DNA from: Nocardia transvalensis
Lineage (GTDB): Bacteria; Actinomycetota; Actinomycetes; Mycobacteriales; Mycobacteriaceae
Length of the DNA: 64,000 nucleotides
Direction: 5' to 3'
Assembly: GCF_015477765.1 (NCBI RefSeq)
Contig: NZ_JADLQQ010000008.1
Span: 248,001 to 312,000, forward strand
In this document: piece by piece, positions 50,464 through 59,876 of the stretch
Layout: every line of letters starts with the position of its first letter
How positions within the stretch are numbered: position 1 is the stretch's first letter
Translations under genes and position numbers: made by a program
Notes under the pieces: generated by a model
Told to the model about the DNA's origin: nothing
What the model saw: the letters and a program-made list of their open reading frames with translations, nothing else
Database searches by the model: none

Positions 50464-52257
50464 TCAGCGCGCGTACAGCGCCTCGATCTCCGTGGCGAAA
50501 TCCTTGGCGACGATGTCGCGCTTGAGCTTCAACGAGGGCGTGAGGTGTCCGCTGGCCTCGCTGAGCTCCGCATCGAGCAGCCGGAACTTCTTCACCGCCT
50601 CGGCCTGGGAGACGGCCTGATTGCCGTCGTCGACCGCGGCCTGCAGAGCGGCCAGCAGGTCGGCATCGTCGGCGAGGTCGGCGACGGTGGCGTCGACAGG
50701 CTTGCCGTGCAGGCGCTTCCAGGTCGGGAAGTACTCCCCGTCGACGGTCACCAGGCACGCCACGTATGGGCGCCCGTCGCCGACGACGAAGACCTCGCCC
50801 ACGATGGCATGCGCCCGGATGCGATCCTCGATGACGGCCGGGGCAACGTTCTTTCCGCCCGCGGTGACGATGATCTCCTTCTTGCGGCCGGTGATGGTGA
50901 GATAGCCGTCCTCGTCGAGGGTGCCGACGTCGCCGGTGGCGAACCAGCCGTCGTGGAAGGCATCGGCGGTCGCCAAGGGGTTGTGCCAGTAGCGATTCGA
51001 CACATTCGGGCCGGCGAGCCACACCTCACCGTCGTCGGCGATCCGGATGGCGGACCCGGGCAGCGGTTGTCCGACCGTGCCGATCTTGGTCTTGTCGTAG
51101 GGATTGAACGTTGCGGCAGCACAGGTTTCGGTCAGGCCGTACCCCTCGAGCACGGTGAAACCGATGCCGCGATAGAAATGCCCGAGCCGCTCACCGAGCG
51201 GTGCGCCGCCGGAGATCGCATGGGTGGCCCGGCCGCCGAGCGCGCCGCGCAACCGCCGATACACCAGACGGTCGAAGATCCGATGCCGGATGCGCAGCGA
51301 CAGCGGCACGCGGCCGTCGTCGAGGGCGCGGCTGTACGCGATCGCGGTATCGGCGGCCCGATCGAAGATCCGGCCCTTGCCGTCGCTGCGGGCCGCGGCA
51401 CTCGCGGTGTTGTACACCTTCTCGAAAATCCTTGGCACACCGAGGATCAGCGTCGGCCGGAAGGATCCGAGTTCGGCGGTGACGTTCTTGACGTCGCCGA
51501 CATGTCCGATCTTGATCGGGGCCAGGGCCGCCCCGATCTCGGCGATCCGCCCGAGCACATGCGACAGCGGCAGGAACAGCAGCACCGAGGCCTCGCCGGT
51601 GCGGAACAGCGGCGCCAACCGGGCGATGATGTTGCCCATTTCGGCGAGGAAGTTGGCGTGCGTCAGCTCACAGCCCTTGGGCCGGCCGGTGGTGCCCGAG
51701 GTGTAGACGACGGTGGCGATCGAGTCGGCTGTGGCCACCGACCGCCGCTCGAGCAGCGTCGCGTCGTCGATCCGGGCGCCCGCATCCGCCAGGTCGGCGA
51801 GGGCGCCGGCCTCGATCTGCCAGGCATCGCTCAGCGCGGGCAGTTCGTCGCGGAGCCCGTCGACCACGGCCGCGTGCTGGTCGGTCTCTGTGACCACGGC
51901 CACGGCACCCGAGTCACCGAGGATCCACCGCACCTGATCGGCGGAGGAGGTCTCGTACACCGGCACCGTCACCGCGCCCGCACACCAGATCGCGAAGTCC
52001 AGCAGGGTCCACTCGTAGCGGGTGCGCGACATGATCGCCACCCGGTCGCCGGGCCCGACACCGGCGGCGATGAACCCCTTCGCGACGGCCTGGACCTCGG
52101 CCAGGAACTCCGTCGCCGTCAGGTCCTGCCACTGCCCGTCGACCTTGCGGCTGATCACCGCGGTATCCGGATGACGCTCGGCATTGCGGTACACGAGATC
52201 GGCGAGATTGCCGTCCGCCGGCACGTGGAACAGGGCCGGCAGGCCGAATTCCCGCAT
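50464..52257 (-). CDS. fadD15: Long-chain fatty acyl-CoA ligase, FadD15 type
   Basis: A 597-residue adenylate-forming enzyme that activates fatty acids as acyl-CoA. The start MREFGLPALF, the P-loop YTSGTTGRPKGCELTH (about 195-210), SGGAPLGERLGHFYRG, EGYGLTET and the hinge TGDVGTLDEDGYLTITGRKKEIIVTAGGKNVAPA match mycobacterial FadD15 closely over the whole length. GAGGAG lies 6 nt before the ATG. Acyl-CoA made here could feed general lipid synthesis and, by inference, the beta-lactone locus nearby. Confidence 0.93.
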   Translation of the reverse strand: MREFGLPALFHVPADGNLADLVYRNAERHPDTAVISRKVDGQWQDLTATEFLAEVQAVAKGFIAAGVGPGDRVAIMSRTRYEWTLLDFAIWCAGAVTVPVYETSSADQVRWILGDSGAVAVVTETDQHAAVVDGLRDELPALSDAWQIEAGALADLADAGARIDDATLLERRSVATADSIATVVYTSGTTGRPKGCELTHANFLAEMGNIIARLAPLFRTGEASVLLFLPLSHVLGRIAEIGAALAPIKIGHVGDVKNVTAELGSFRPTLILGVPRIFEKVYNTASAAARSDGKGRIFDRAADTAIAYSRALDDGRVPLSLRIRHRIFDRLVYRRLRGALGGRATHAISGGAPLGERLGHFYRGIGFTVLEGYGLTETCAAATFNPYDKTKIGTVGQPLPGSAIRIADDGEVWLAGPNVSNRYWHNPLATADAFHDGWFATGDVGTLDEDGYLTITGRKKEIIVTAGGKNVAPAVIEDRIRAHAIVGEVFVVGDGRPYVACLVTVDGEYFPTWKRLHGKPVDATVADLADDADLLAALQAAVDDGNQAVSQAEAVKKFRLLDAELSEASGHLTPSLKLKRDIVAKDFATEIEALYAR

Positions 52258-52403
52258 GATGACTCCTCGTCGGCAGCATTAGCGAACCCCCCGCATTCGG
52301 ACTGTAACAACTGCCATAAATCGCCGCTTCCCAGGACGTTCTTGGTATGGCGGAGGTCATAGAGGAGTCGTCGAGAGTTAAATCAGCAAATAGGCAGAAA
52401 CCC

Positions 52404-53222
52404 TCAGATCAGATGGTCGAACTCCCCGCTGACCCACCGGATGTGCCGGGTGGCCGCGGCGCGCACGATCTGTTTGGCGTTCTGGTCGATGGTGTCGCCG
52501 CCGAGGGTGTAGAGCCGGTCGAATTCGTAGGGCTCCAGGCCGTCGACGATGCGGCGCACCGCCGCGGCCGACAGCGGCACATGCCTCGGGTAGTTGCGCT
52601 GGAACGACACCCAGTCGGGAGTGAGAGCCCCGGCGATGGTGTCGCCGCTGAGCAGCGTGCCGTCGGGCGTGCGGGCCACACAGCTGCCGCGCATATGGCC
52701 GCCGAGATGGATGAGTTCGAGGCCGGGCAGCGGTTCGGCGTGGTCGGTCCAGAACCGGATGACCGGGTCCGGTCGCGGCACCCACTGCTTGTCCAGCTCG
52801 TTCACCAGCACGGGCACGCGGCCGAAGGCATGGCTCCAGCTGACCTGCGCGGCGAACATGTGCGGATGACTGGTCGCGATCGCCGCCACCTCGCCGAGCG
52901 CCCGCACCATGCCGACGGCCTGCTCGTCGAGCGCGGCGGGCGGATCCCACAGCAGATTGCCCTGCGGGGTCTGCACCACGAACGACCAGTGCCCGATCGC
53001 GAACCGCGGTTCCCGGCGCAGGCTGTGGACGCCGCGCCCGTGCTCGCGGTAGCTGATCGTATGCGGTTGGCGGGCCAACTCCTCGTGCGTCGTCCACTGC
53101 CCGTGCGGGCCGAGGTCGCCCCGCTCCTCGTCGCCGGAATCGGTGGCGAGGATGCATTGCTGCGGCGGCACATCGGAATCCGGGTGTTCGAGTCCACACC
53201 TATCGCAAATCCAGGTCGTCAT
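52404..53222 (-). CDS. MBL-fold hydrolase with N-terminal zinc finger
   Basis: A 272-residue protein. Residues 1-25 carry CDRCG and a later Cys (PPQQCIL), like a small zinc finger. The rest is a metallo-beta-lactamase fold: TSHPHMF in place of the HxHxDH motif (the Asp-His pair is not present), HLGGHMRGS and the metal ligand Asp in SGDTIAG. With the metal site altered it may use fewer metals or another reaction. The role is unknown. Confidence 0.82.
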   Translation of the reverse strand: MTTWICDRCGLEHPDSDVPPQQCILATDSGDEERGDLGPHGQWTTHEELARQPHTISYREHGRGVHSLRREPRFAIGHWSFVVQTPQGNLLWDPPAALDEQAVGMVRALGEVAAIATSHPHMFAAQVSWSHAFGRVPVLVNELDKQWVPRPDPVIRFWTDHAEPLPGLELIHLGGHMRGSCVARTPDGTLLSGDTIAGALTPDWVSFQRNYPRHVPLSAAAVRRIVDGLEPYEFDRLYTLGGDTIDQNAKQIVRAAATRHIRWVSGEFDHLI

Positions 53223-53265
53223 GCCCGCATTCTGAAACCTCGAGGAGGCTCGAGGTCAAGTCCGG

Positions 53266-54078
53266 TCATCCGGGTGCGACGGCGGCCAGCCCGTACAGCA
53301 GCGGCAGGCGGGGCTCTTCCGGCGGTAGTTGCCACCAGTCGCCCGCGGTGGGGATCATCTGCGGCCAGCGCGGCCATGGCAGCAGGTCGGTTTCGGTGAG
53401 GGCGGTGATACGAAGACCGGCGCCGAGCAGTGCGGTGACGACCTCGCCGAGGCCGTGCCGCCATTCGTAGACGGTGGTGGCGGTGGTCAGCGGCGGTCCG
53501 TCGGTGTAGGTGTGGTCGCTGTCGCGGCGCAGCGGCCCGCGGCCCTCCAGGTAATCATCGTGCAGGACAAGCTGTTTCGGGTCCACCCCTGATGGGGGTG
53601 TGGGCCCGAGGGAGTGCAGCAGCGGATGGAACTCCACGAGGTAGAGCAGTCCGCCGGGACGCAGCAGATCGGCGACCACGCGCGCCCAGCGCGACAGATC
53701 GGGCAGGTAGCAGAGCGCCCCCTTGCCGGTGTAGACGATGTCGAAACTGCTGGGCGCCAAGACCGTTGCGGCGTCGTACACGTCGGCGCACACGTATTCC
53801 ACCGCGTTGCCGGATGTTTCGCGGGCCAGCCGGATCGACTCCGCGGAGAAGTCCAACCCGACCACTCGGGCGCCGCGGCGGGCCAATTCGATTGTCCCGG
53901 TGCCCAAATGACACTGCAGATGGACCATGTCACGGCCACCCACATCGCCGAGCACATCCCACTCGAACGGTGCGAACCAGAACCCCGGATCGCGATCGCG
54001 ATAAAAGCGGCTGGCGGCGTGAATGGGCGCGCGGGCGTCCCAATTCTGCCGGTTGGTCAGCAGCTGATCGTCGGCCAT
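53266..54078 (-). CDS. Class I SAM-dependent methyltransferase
   Basis: A 270-residue methyltransferase. The SAM motif is MVHLQCHLGTGTIELARRG (the glycine loop is replaced by HLGTG), then VVGLDFSAESIRLAR, VCADVYDA and GGLLYLVEFHP. The N-terminal NRQNWDARAPIHAASRFY is typical of small-molecule methyltransferases of this group. Substrate unknown. The frame is open to 55152, but ATG 54078 is the only start that fits. Confidence 0.87.
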   Translation of the reverse strand: MADDQLLTNRQNWDARAPIHAASRFYRDRDPGFWFAPFEWDVLGDVGGRDMVHLQCHLGTGTIELARRGARVVGLDFSAESIRLARETSGNAVEYVCADVYDAATVLAPSSFDIVYTGKGALCYLPDLSRWARVVADLLRPGGLLYLVEFHPLLHSLGPTPPSGVDPKQLVLHDDYLEGRGPLRRDSDHTYTDGPPLTTATTVYEWRHGLGEVVTALLGAGLRITALTETDLLPWPRWPQMIPTAGDWWQLPPEEPRLPLLYGLAAVAPG

Positions 54079-54152
54079 CGCGTCATCGTAGGTCGCGGAC
54101 TCGACTGTGCGCAGCTGTTCGACCACCGGCGGCCCTGTGCCCCGTCGGTCGT

Positions 54153-55451
54153 TCAGCCCTGCGGCGCGCGGATCGGGCGGCCGGTCAGGATCCGCAGCAA
54201 CACCCCGCCCAACCGCAGGTAGCCGCGCAGTGCCCGCGGTGACAGGGCCACCGACAGTTGCGTGGTCGTGGTGGCGGGCGGCAGCGGACGGCCCTCGAGC
54301 CGGTCGGCTACCCAGTCCGCCAGCAGCGGCGCCGCCAGCGCACCCAGCGACACGTGCCCGCCGACCAGATCGCGCAGATACCGCACCGGCGTGCCGGCCG
54401 TCCGGTAGCGGGCCACCAGGCGGTCGATACTGCGGACGGAGATGACGGAGTCGCGTACCGCCTGCACGACCAGCATCGGGAAGGCCGGTGGGTGGGCTCC
54501 GGGCTGGATGTCGGCCAGGACGGCCCGCACTGCCGGGAGGGTCCGAACCACCGCCAGTGCGGCCCGATCGCGATCGTCGAGTCGGGAACGACTGTCGCGC
54601 AGCACGAGTGCCACGGTGGTGCTGGTCTCGGCCCGGGTCAGCAGCGCCAGCGAGGCGGCATCCAGGTGGTCGCGTAGACAGGAGTCCAGGTCGGGATATC
54701 CGCGCCGCAGACCGGCCAGGCACAGCGCGGCCAGGCCGCCGTAACGAGAGCCGTTGAGCCGGAAGAACGTCGCCTCCAGATCGCCGACCGGCGAACCCGC
54801 CGCCGCCGCGACGATGCGCAATTCGGGAGCGTAGGCGGCGGCGGTCTCGGCTGCCCAGACCGTGGCCAGTCCGCCGCCGGAGTACCCGCACAACGCCACC
54901 GGGGTGCCGGGGGGTCGCCCGAGAAAGGTGAGGGCGGCCCGGATGCCGTCCAGGGCCCGGTATCCCGGTTCGCGCGGTGCGCCGAACCGCCCGTCGGAGC
55001 CGACGTGATCGGGCACCGATACCGCCCAGCCCCGGGCGAGCGCATTCGCGACGAGCAGCAGTTCGAATTGCGGGATCGCCCCGAAGGCCCGGGCGCCGCG
55101 GCGAAATGCATACGACGGAAGGCAGGCCGGGGCGACGGCGTCGATCGCGCACTGATAGGAGATCAGCGGTCGCGCCGGATCGGCCTGCCAGGGCAGCAGT
55201 ACGGTCGTGATCGCGGCCTCGGGTCGCCCGTGCATATCGCTGCTGCGAAACTGCAACTGCCAGGCGGTGACCCGCAGCGGCAGCAATCCGAACAGCGCCA
55301 CCTGGACGGGCCGCGAGCGCAACAGCGCGCCGGGTTCGTACTGTGCCAGTGCCCGCGGCGGCCGGTAGAACGGATCGACGTCGGGCAGTGGCGGAGCTCC
55401 CGGTTCGGCAGTGGTTGTCGTGATCGGCCTTTCGGCGGCATACACACCCAT
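54153..55451 (-). CDS. LIP-family secretory-type lipase
   Basis: A 432-residue alpha/beta hydrolase of the LIP family (PF03583). The nucleophile elbow is GYSGGGLAT (about 193-201), with ISYQCAIDAVAP upstream and the His in GGHVSLGA near the C-terminus. Family members hydrolyse triglycerides and are often exported. No clear signal peptide is present, unlike most Nocardia homologues, so it may act inside. AAAGGA precedes the ATG. Confidence 0.86.
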   Translation of the reverse strand: MGVYAAERPITTTTAEPGAPPLPDVDPFYRPPRALAQYEPGALLRSRPVQVALFGLLPLRVTAWQLQFRSSDMHGRPEAAITTVLLPWQADPARPLISYQCAIDAVAPACLPSYAFRRGARAFGAIPQFELLLVANALARGWAVSVPDHVGSDGRFGAPREPGYRALDGIRAALTFLGRPPGTPVALCGYSGGGLATVWAAETAAAYAPELRIVAAAAGSPVGDLEATFFRLNGSRYGGLAALCLAGLRRGYPDLDSCLRDHLDAASLALLTRAETSTTVALVLRDSRSRLDDRDRAALAVVRTLPAVRAVLADIQPGAHPPAFPMLVVQAVRDSVISVRSIDRLVARYRTAGTPVRYLRDLVGGHVSLGALAAPLLADWVADRLEGRPLPPATTTTQLSVALSPRALRGYLRLGGVLLRILTGRPIRAPQG

Positions 55452-55593
55452 GCGGTTCCTTTCCGCGTAGTCCGGCCTCCGATTCGCGGGCGAAGCCGCC
55501 CGTCCGAGGTCGCGACCGCTGATGCTGATCTGTTCGCGTGACTGCGTTGGTCCGTGGTAACGCTCCCTCCTTCGGCGATCTCGTCCGGACGCG

Positions 55594-57681
55594 CTATCCC
55601 ACAGCCGTTTCGGCTGCCGCGGTCGCGCGGGCGGTGAGCACGAACCGCAGCTCGCTGCGCCGGGCGACCGACAGTTTGCGATAGACCCTGGTCAGATGCT
55701 GTTCCACCGTGCTGGTGGTGATGGCGAGGGCGTCGGCGATATCGCGGTTGCGTTTGCCCAGCGCGGCCAATTCCGCGACGCGGCGTTCGGCCGGGCTCAG
55801 GGCGTCGACACTGCCGGGGGACAGGCGAACCCGCGGCTGCGGCGTGGACGGGGACGGGGGCGGGGTGCGATCGCCCCGCAACCGGCGGGCGAGTGCCGCG
55901 GAACCGCAGGATTCGGCGAGCCGGACCGCCTCGCGCAGCAGCGGCCGCGCCTTGTCGGCATCCCCGATACAGCGGTGCGCACGACCCAATTCCGTGAGGG
56001 CCGTGGCCAATTCGTGGTCGTCCCCACCGGCGCGCGCCACCGCGACGGCCCGGCGCAGCAGCAGTACGCGCCGATGCGGGTCACCGGTCGCCGCCAGGAT
56101 GCGCAGCGATACTCCGCCGCTGCGGTGGCGGTCGGGCCCGCCGATCAGTTCCAGATGCATGGTGGCCAGGGCCTGCGCCCTCCGCTGATCGCCGAGTTCG
56201 AGGTAGGCCGCGGCCAGATCGTTGCGCCAGGGCACCAGCCACGCGAAATCCAGATTCCACTGCCGCATCAGATTGCCGCACTGCCGGAAGTGCCGCACCG
56301 CCTCGGCCGGGCGGCCGGTGGCCAGACAGTGGTGACCGAAGGCGTGTAGATAGGGTAAGGCGAAGCGGGTTTCGAACATCGCCCGCGGCACCGGTCGGCG
56401 TAGCTGGGCCGCCGCCTCGCTGTGTTTGCCCTGTGCCGTCAGCGCCCTCACCAACACCGCTAACGGCCGCCCCACCCAGACACCCAGATGTTCGGCGGGT
56501 ATGAGATTGAGCGCCAGCACCGCATCGTCGACCGCGCCGGTCAGATTGCCCTTGCGTAGCAAGGTATCCGCACGCAGGGCGGCGAAGATCGACCGCCACG
56601 CGGGCGCCCGGCGCGCCTCGGCCTCGGCAAGCAGCGAGGCACACCAGGCTTCGGCAGTGTCGAGCCGATCGGTGTGTATGAGGCAGTCGACGGCGGCGAC
56701 CAGCGCCTCGACGGTGGTCGAGGCGAGCCGATGGCCGGTCAGGATGCGCTGGGCCAGCCCGGCGATCTCGGCGGGCGGATGCTGGACCGACTGTGCGGCC
56801 AGCAGATCCGCGGACTGCCGGTAGGGGGAGTCGCGGTCGATGCGGGCGCGGCCGCCGTCGGGGATGCGGGCGGCGAACAGGCGGCGATGCCGCTCGACAT
56901 GGGTGGGATGGGTGTAGCGCAGCCAGGCGCACAGGAAATCGACGGCGGGATCGACGCAGTACTGTCCGGCCGGGCCGCGGTCGAGCCGGGCCAGGGCGTG
57001 ATCGGCGTGCTGGACCAGGCCGTGCCACAGCATGTGCAGCACCGCCGAGGGCAGCTCGGATTCGGGCACCCGGCCGGTGTAGAGCGCGGCCTTGAGCCGT
57101 CCGAAATTGCGCGTACGGGTAGACGGGTTGACGCGCCGCTCGACCGACACCAGGCGGGTCGCGATCGCGGCGCGGCCGCCGGCGCGCCGACTGGCCCGAT
57201 AGGCCAATTCCAAACGCTGTGCGGCGCCGTCGATATCGTCGTTGATCAGCGCCTCGTCCGCGGCCTCGACCAGCACCTGCGCCGCCCACGAGGTGCGGGC
57301 CTCGCCCGCGGCGATCAGCTGGGCCGCCACCGCCGAAACGGGAAATTCGTTGCGGTACAGAACTTCTGCCGCCCGCCCGTGTAGTGCGCGACGTTCTTCG
57401 TCGGGGAGCTCGCGCAGTATTCGCGCGGCCAGGGTCGGATGCGCGATCCGACCCTGTGCGGCCACGCCGATTTCGGTGAATTCGGCCACCACACCACGTA
57501 TTTCGTCGGGTTCGGCAGCCAACAGTGTGGCGACCGGATCGACACCGGATGCGATTCCCAGCACCGCCATCGCATGTGCGACGCGCTGCCGTGACCGATC
57601 CGCGCCCCCCAACAACTCCATCAGGCTCTCACCGGTGACACATACTGCCCGGCTTCGGTCCCGAGCGACCGACCGCTGCAT
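55594..57681 (-). CDS. LuxR-type regulator, LAL-like but without ATPase domain
   Basis: A 695-residue regulator. The C-terminal GerE/LuxR helix-turn-helix (LSPAERRVAELAALGKRNRDIADAL, then STVEQHLTRVYRKL) occupies about 625-690. The central 500 residues are tetratricopeptide-like helical repeats. The N-terminus begins at the winged-helix part that normally follows the ATPase domain of large LAL regulators, so the Walker motifs are missing. ATG 57681 has GAAGGGA before it. It lies just downstream of nltA-nltB on the same strand and is the natural candidate regulator of the locus. Confidence 0.85.
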   Translation of the reverse strand: MQRSVARDRSRAVCVTGESLMELLGGADRSRQRVAHAMAVLGIASGVDPVATLLAAEPDEIRGVVAEFTEIGVAAQGRIAHPTLAARILRELPDEERRALHGRAAEVLYRNEFPVSAVAAQLIAAGEARTSWAAQVLVEAADEALINDDIDGAAQRLELAYRASRRAGGRAAIATRLVSVERRVNPSTRTRNFGRLKAALYTGRVPESELPSAVLHMLWHGLVQHADHALARLDRGPAGQYCVDPAVDFLCAWLRYTHPTHVERHRRLFAARIPDGGRARIDRDSPYRQSADLLAAQSVQHPPAEIAGLAQRILTGHRLASTTVEALVAAVDCLIHTDRLDTAEAWCASLLAEAEARRAPAWRSIFAALRADTLLRKGNLTGAVDDAVLALNLIPAEHLGVWVGRPLAVLVRALTAQGKHSEAAAQLRRPVPRAMFETRFALPYLHAFGHHCLATGRPAEAVRHFRQCGNLMRQWNLDFAWLVPWRNDLAAAYLELGDQRRAQALATMHLELIGGPDRHRSGGVSLRILAATGDPHRRVLLLRRAVAVARAGGDDHELATALTELGRAHRCIGDADKARPLLREAVRLAESCGSAALARRLRGDRTPPPSPSTPQPRVRLSPGSVDALSPAERRVAELAALGKRNRDIADALAITTSTVEQHLTRVYRKLSVARRSELRFVLTARATAAAETAVG

Positions 57682-57883
57682 GTTCCAGTCCCTTCGTCGA
57701 TCGGATGTGCCCGACTGAAGGGGGTGCGCCTCGTTCGAGGTGCCAGATCTAGCAGGGAAGCGGCATCGTCGCAGCTGTGAGCGTCGTGTGACGCCCGGGA
57801 ATTCAGCCGGTGCACAACGGTTTTCGGCGGCCGCCGGGGCGCATCCCACAACCTGCCGGCGGCGGCCTGCCGCGTGAATTATG

Positions 57884-58825
57884 CTACACGTCAACCTGTT
57901 TGGTATGTAGGTCGGCAATATTACCGGCCTTCGCGAGAGGTTGTGGGCGATATGCCACACAGGCCGCACCGTTGTCGTCGGCGGCCAGGAAAAGCACCGC
58001 GCGGGCGGTGTCGAGCAGGCCCCCCTCGGCCGCGCTCAGATAGGCGTGCACCGGCGCGGCGGTATAGGGATCGCCGAGCGCGGGATCGACTCCGGCGACC
58101 GATACCGAGGGCAGTCCCACATGGTAGGCCAGTCGCTCGCGGAATCCGGGCACCGGCGCGGGCGCCAGCAGCACGGCCGCGCCGGTGGCGAAATCGTTGC
58201 GGTCGAGCCCCTCCGCGTCGAGGCAGGCCGACACGACCCCCGCCGCGGCCGCCAGCGGGTCGCCGGTGCCGGTCCGCACCGACAGCGCGGAGCGGCCGTC
58301 GGTGCCCGCGACGGCCAGGTCCACCCAGGCCGTCGGTTCGGCCGCGCCGGTCGACTGGGTCTGCTGCAGGTCGCCGAATCCGCCCGCAGCCGTGGTGGAG
58401 CGCAGCAGCAGCGCCGCGCCGGTGGCGGTGTAGGGGAAGTCCTCGACCTCGCGGCTGGTCGACGGGTGCGTATCACCCGCGACGATCACCGCGTATTCGA
58501 CCTCACCGGGTGCGAGGAAGCACTGGGCGGTCACCAGCGCATGCACCACCCCGGTGCTGCCGTTCATCAGGTCCAGCGAGAAGGCGGGCACCCGGCCGGT
58601 CCGGTACTCCAGGCCCACCTCCAGCCGCTTCTGGATCAGGGCCGCGACGGCCGGTTCGGAGATGTTGCTGTCGCGGAAGACCCCGGCGTTGAGCACCATC
58701 CCGACCCGATCGGGGGAGACCCCCGCCTGCTGCAGGCAGGCGCGCCCGGCGCGGGTGGCCAACTCGAAATAGCTGCCGGTGTCGGTGTCGGTGCAGACGG
58801 CGGCGGAAACGATCGCGGTACTCAT
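57884..58825 (-). CDS. nltB: NltB: OleA-like thiolase-fold subunit without catalytic Cys
   Basis: A 313-residue ketosynthase-III/OleA-like protein. The nucleophile position holds Ser (S90 in LMNGSTG, where partners have NAC). It keeps the motif SEPA (E57), which fits the OleA glutamate that reaches across the dimer to take the proton from the second acyl-CoA. It starts 5 bp after nltA. Inference: it forms a heterodimer with NltA, as LstA and LstB do in lipstatin synthesis. Confidence 0.85.
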   Translation of the reverse strand: MSTAIVSAAVCTDTDTGSYFELATRAGRACLQQAGVSPDRVGMVLNAGVFRDSNISEPAVAALIQKRLEVGLEYRTGRVPAFSLDLMNGSTGVVHALVTAQCFLAPGEVEYAVIVAGDTHPSTSREVEDFPYTATGAALLLRSTTAAGGFGDLQQTQSTGAAEPTAWVDLAVAGTDGRSALSVRTGTGDPLAAAAGVVSACLDAEGLDRNDFATGAAVLLAPAPVPGFRERLAYHVGLPSVSVAGVDPALGDPYTAAPVHAYLSAAEGGLLDTARAVLFLAADDNGAACVAYRPQPLAKAGNIADLHTKQVDV

Positions 58826-58829
58826 GCTC

Positions 58830-59876
58830 TCAGGCCTCCAGTCGGGAAATGGTCGCGGCCAGATGTCCGGAGATGACACCCGAGGCCTCGGGTATCAGCA
58901 GCACCTTGGATCCCTTCGGAATCCGTTGCTGCGCCAGATGTTCGTGCAGCACCAGGAAGTGCGAGGTGGAGGCGGTGTTGCCGTATTCCTCGAGGACGTT
59001 GAGCGCCTGCGGCATCGGCGTATTGAAGTGCCGCTCGGTGAGCTGGCTGATGTATTCGATGGCCGGGCCGGAGAACTGGTGGTGAATCCAGTAGTCGTAC
59101 TTCTCGCTCTCCCAGGTGCGCCCGGTGGCGTCGAGGAAGTCCGCCATCCGCCAGATGGCCTGCATATAGCGCGATTCGCTGGCGAGGGCGCGGTTGTCGG
59201 TGTACATGGCGATGCCGGTGGTCTTGTCGCTGGGCATGCCGAGGCAGTGCTCGGCGCCGGCGGAGGTGGTCATCAGCTCGATGTAGTGGATTTCGTCATT
59301 GTCGTCGCCGCGGTCGTCGACGACGACGGCGACCGCCGCATCGCCGACGGTCAGTGCCGCGAATTGCGGATCGTAGGGCTGGCTGATCTCCCGGGCGGCC
59401 GTGTCGGCGATGGGCGTGATCTGCTCGCCGCTGACGACCAGGCCGTTGCGGACCACGCCCGCTTTGATCATGCGATCGAGCACGAGCACGCCGCTCATCA
59501 TCCCGGCGCAGGCATTCGACAGGTCGAAGTGCCGTGCCCCGGTGGCGCCGATCGCATTACGCAGCATCAGTGCGAAATCCGGTGCGTAACAGTGCACATC
59601 CGGGCCGCGGAAGCGTGTGATGGATACCGAGATCACCACGTCCAGTTCGTCGGCACGATAGTCGGAGTGCCGCAGGCAGTCGTCGATCGCCGACAGCGCG
59701 AGTTCGAACGATGATTCGTAATGATCGGGATCGCGGTCGTGTACGTGCCTGTTCTTTATTCCGGTGATGCGTTCGAGATCCAATGCCCTGGGTACGGAGA
59801 GACTGGCAATCACATCTTCCGTGGAGCGGACGGTACTGGGTGTGTACGCGCCGATCGATTCGAAACGTGTACGCAT
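58830..59876 (-). CDS. nltA: NltA: OleA-like condensing subunit with full Cys-His-Asn triad
   Basis: A 348-residue thiolase-superfamily enzyme of the FabH/OleA type. The catalytic C123 is in SNACAG, H266 in IHHQF and N300 in EYGNTAS. The partner glutamate region reads YAPD, so the glutamate is absent and must come from NltB. Together they would join two fatty acyl-CoA chains head to head to give a 2-alkyl-3-keto acid. It is the first gene of a minus-strand unit that includes nltB and maybe the LuxR gene. Confidence 0.88.
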   Translation of the reverse strand: MRTRFESIGAYTPSTVRSTEDVIASLSVPRALDLERITGIKNRHVHDRDPDHYESSFELALSAIDDCLRHSDYRADELDVVISVSITRFRGPDVHCYAPDFALMLRNAIGATGARHFDLSNACAGMMSGVLVLDRMIKAGVVRNGLVVSGEQITPIADTAAREISQPYDPQFAALTVGDAAVAVVVDDRGDDNDEIHYIELMTTSAGAEHCLGMPSDKTTGIAMYTDNRALASESRYMQAIWRMADFLDATGRTWESEKYDYWIHHQFSGPAIEYISQLTERHFNTPMPQALNVLEEYGNTASTSHFLVLHEHLAQQRIPKGSKVLLIPEASGVISGHLAATISRLEA

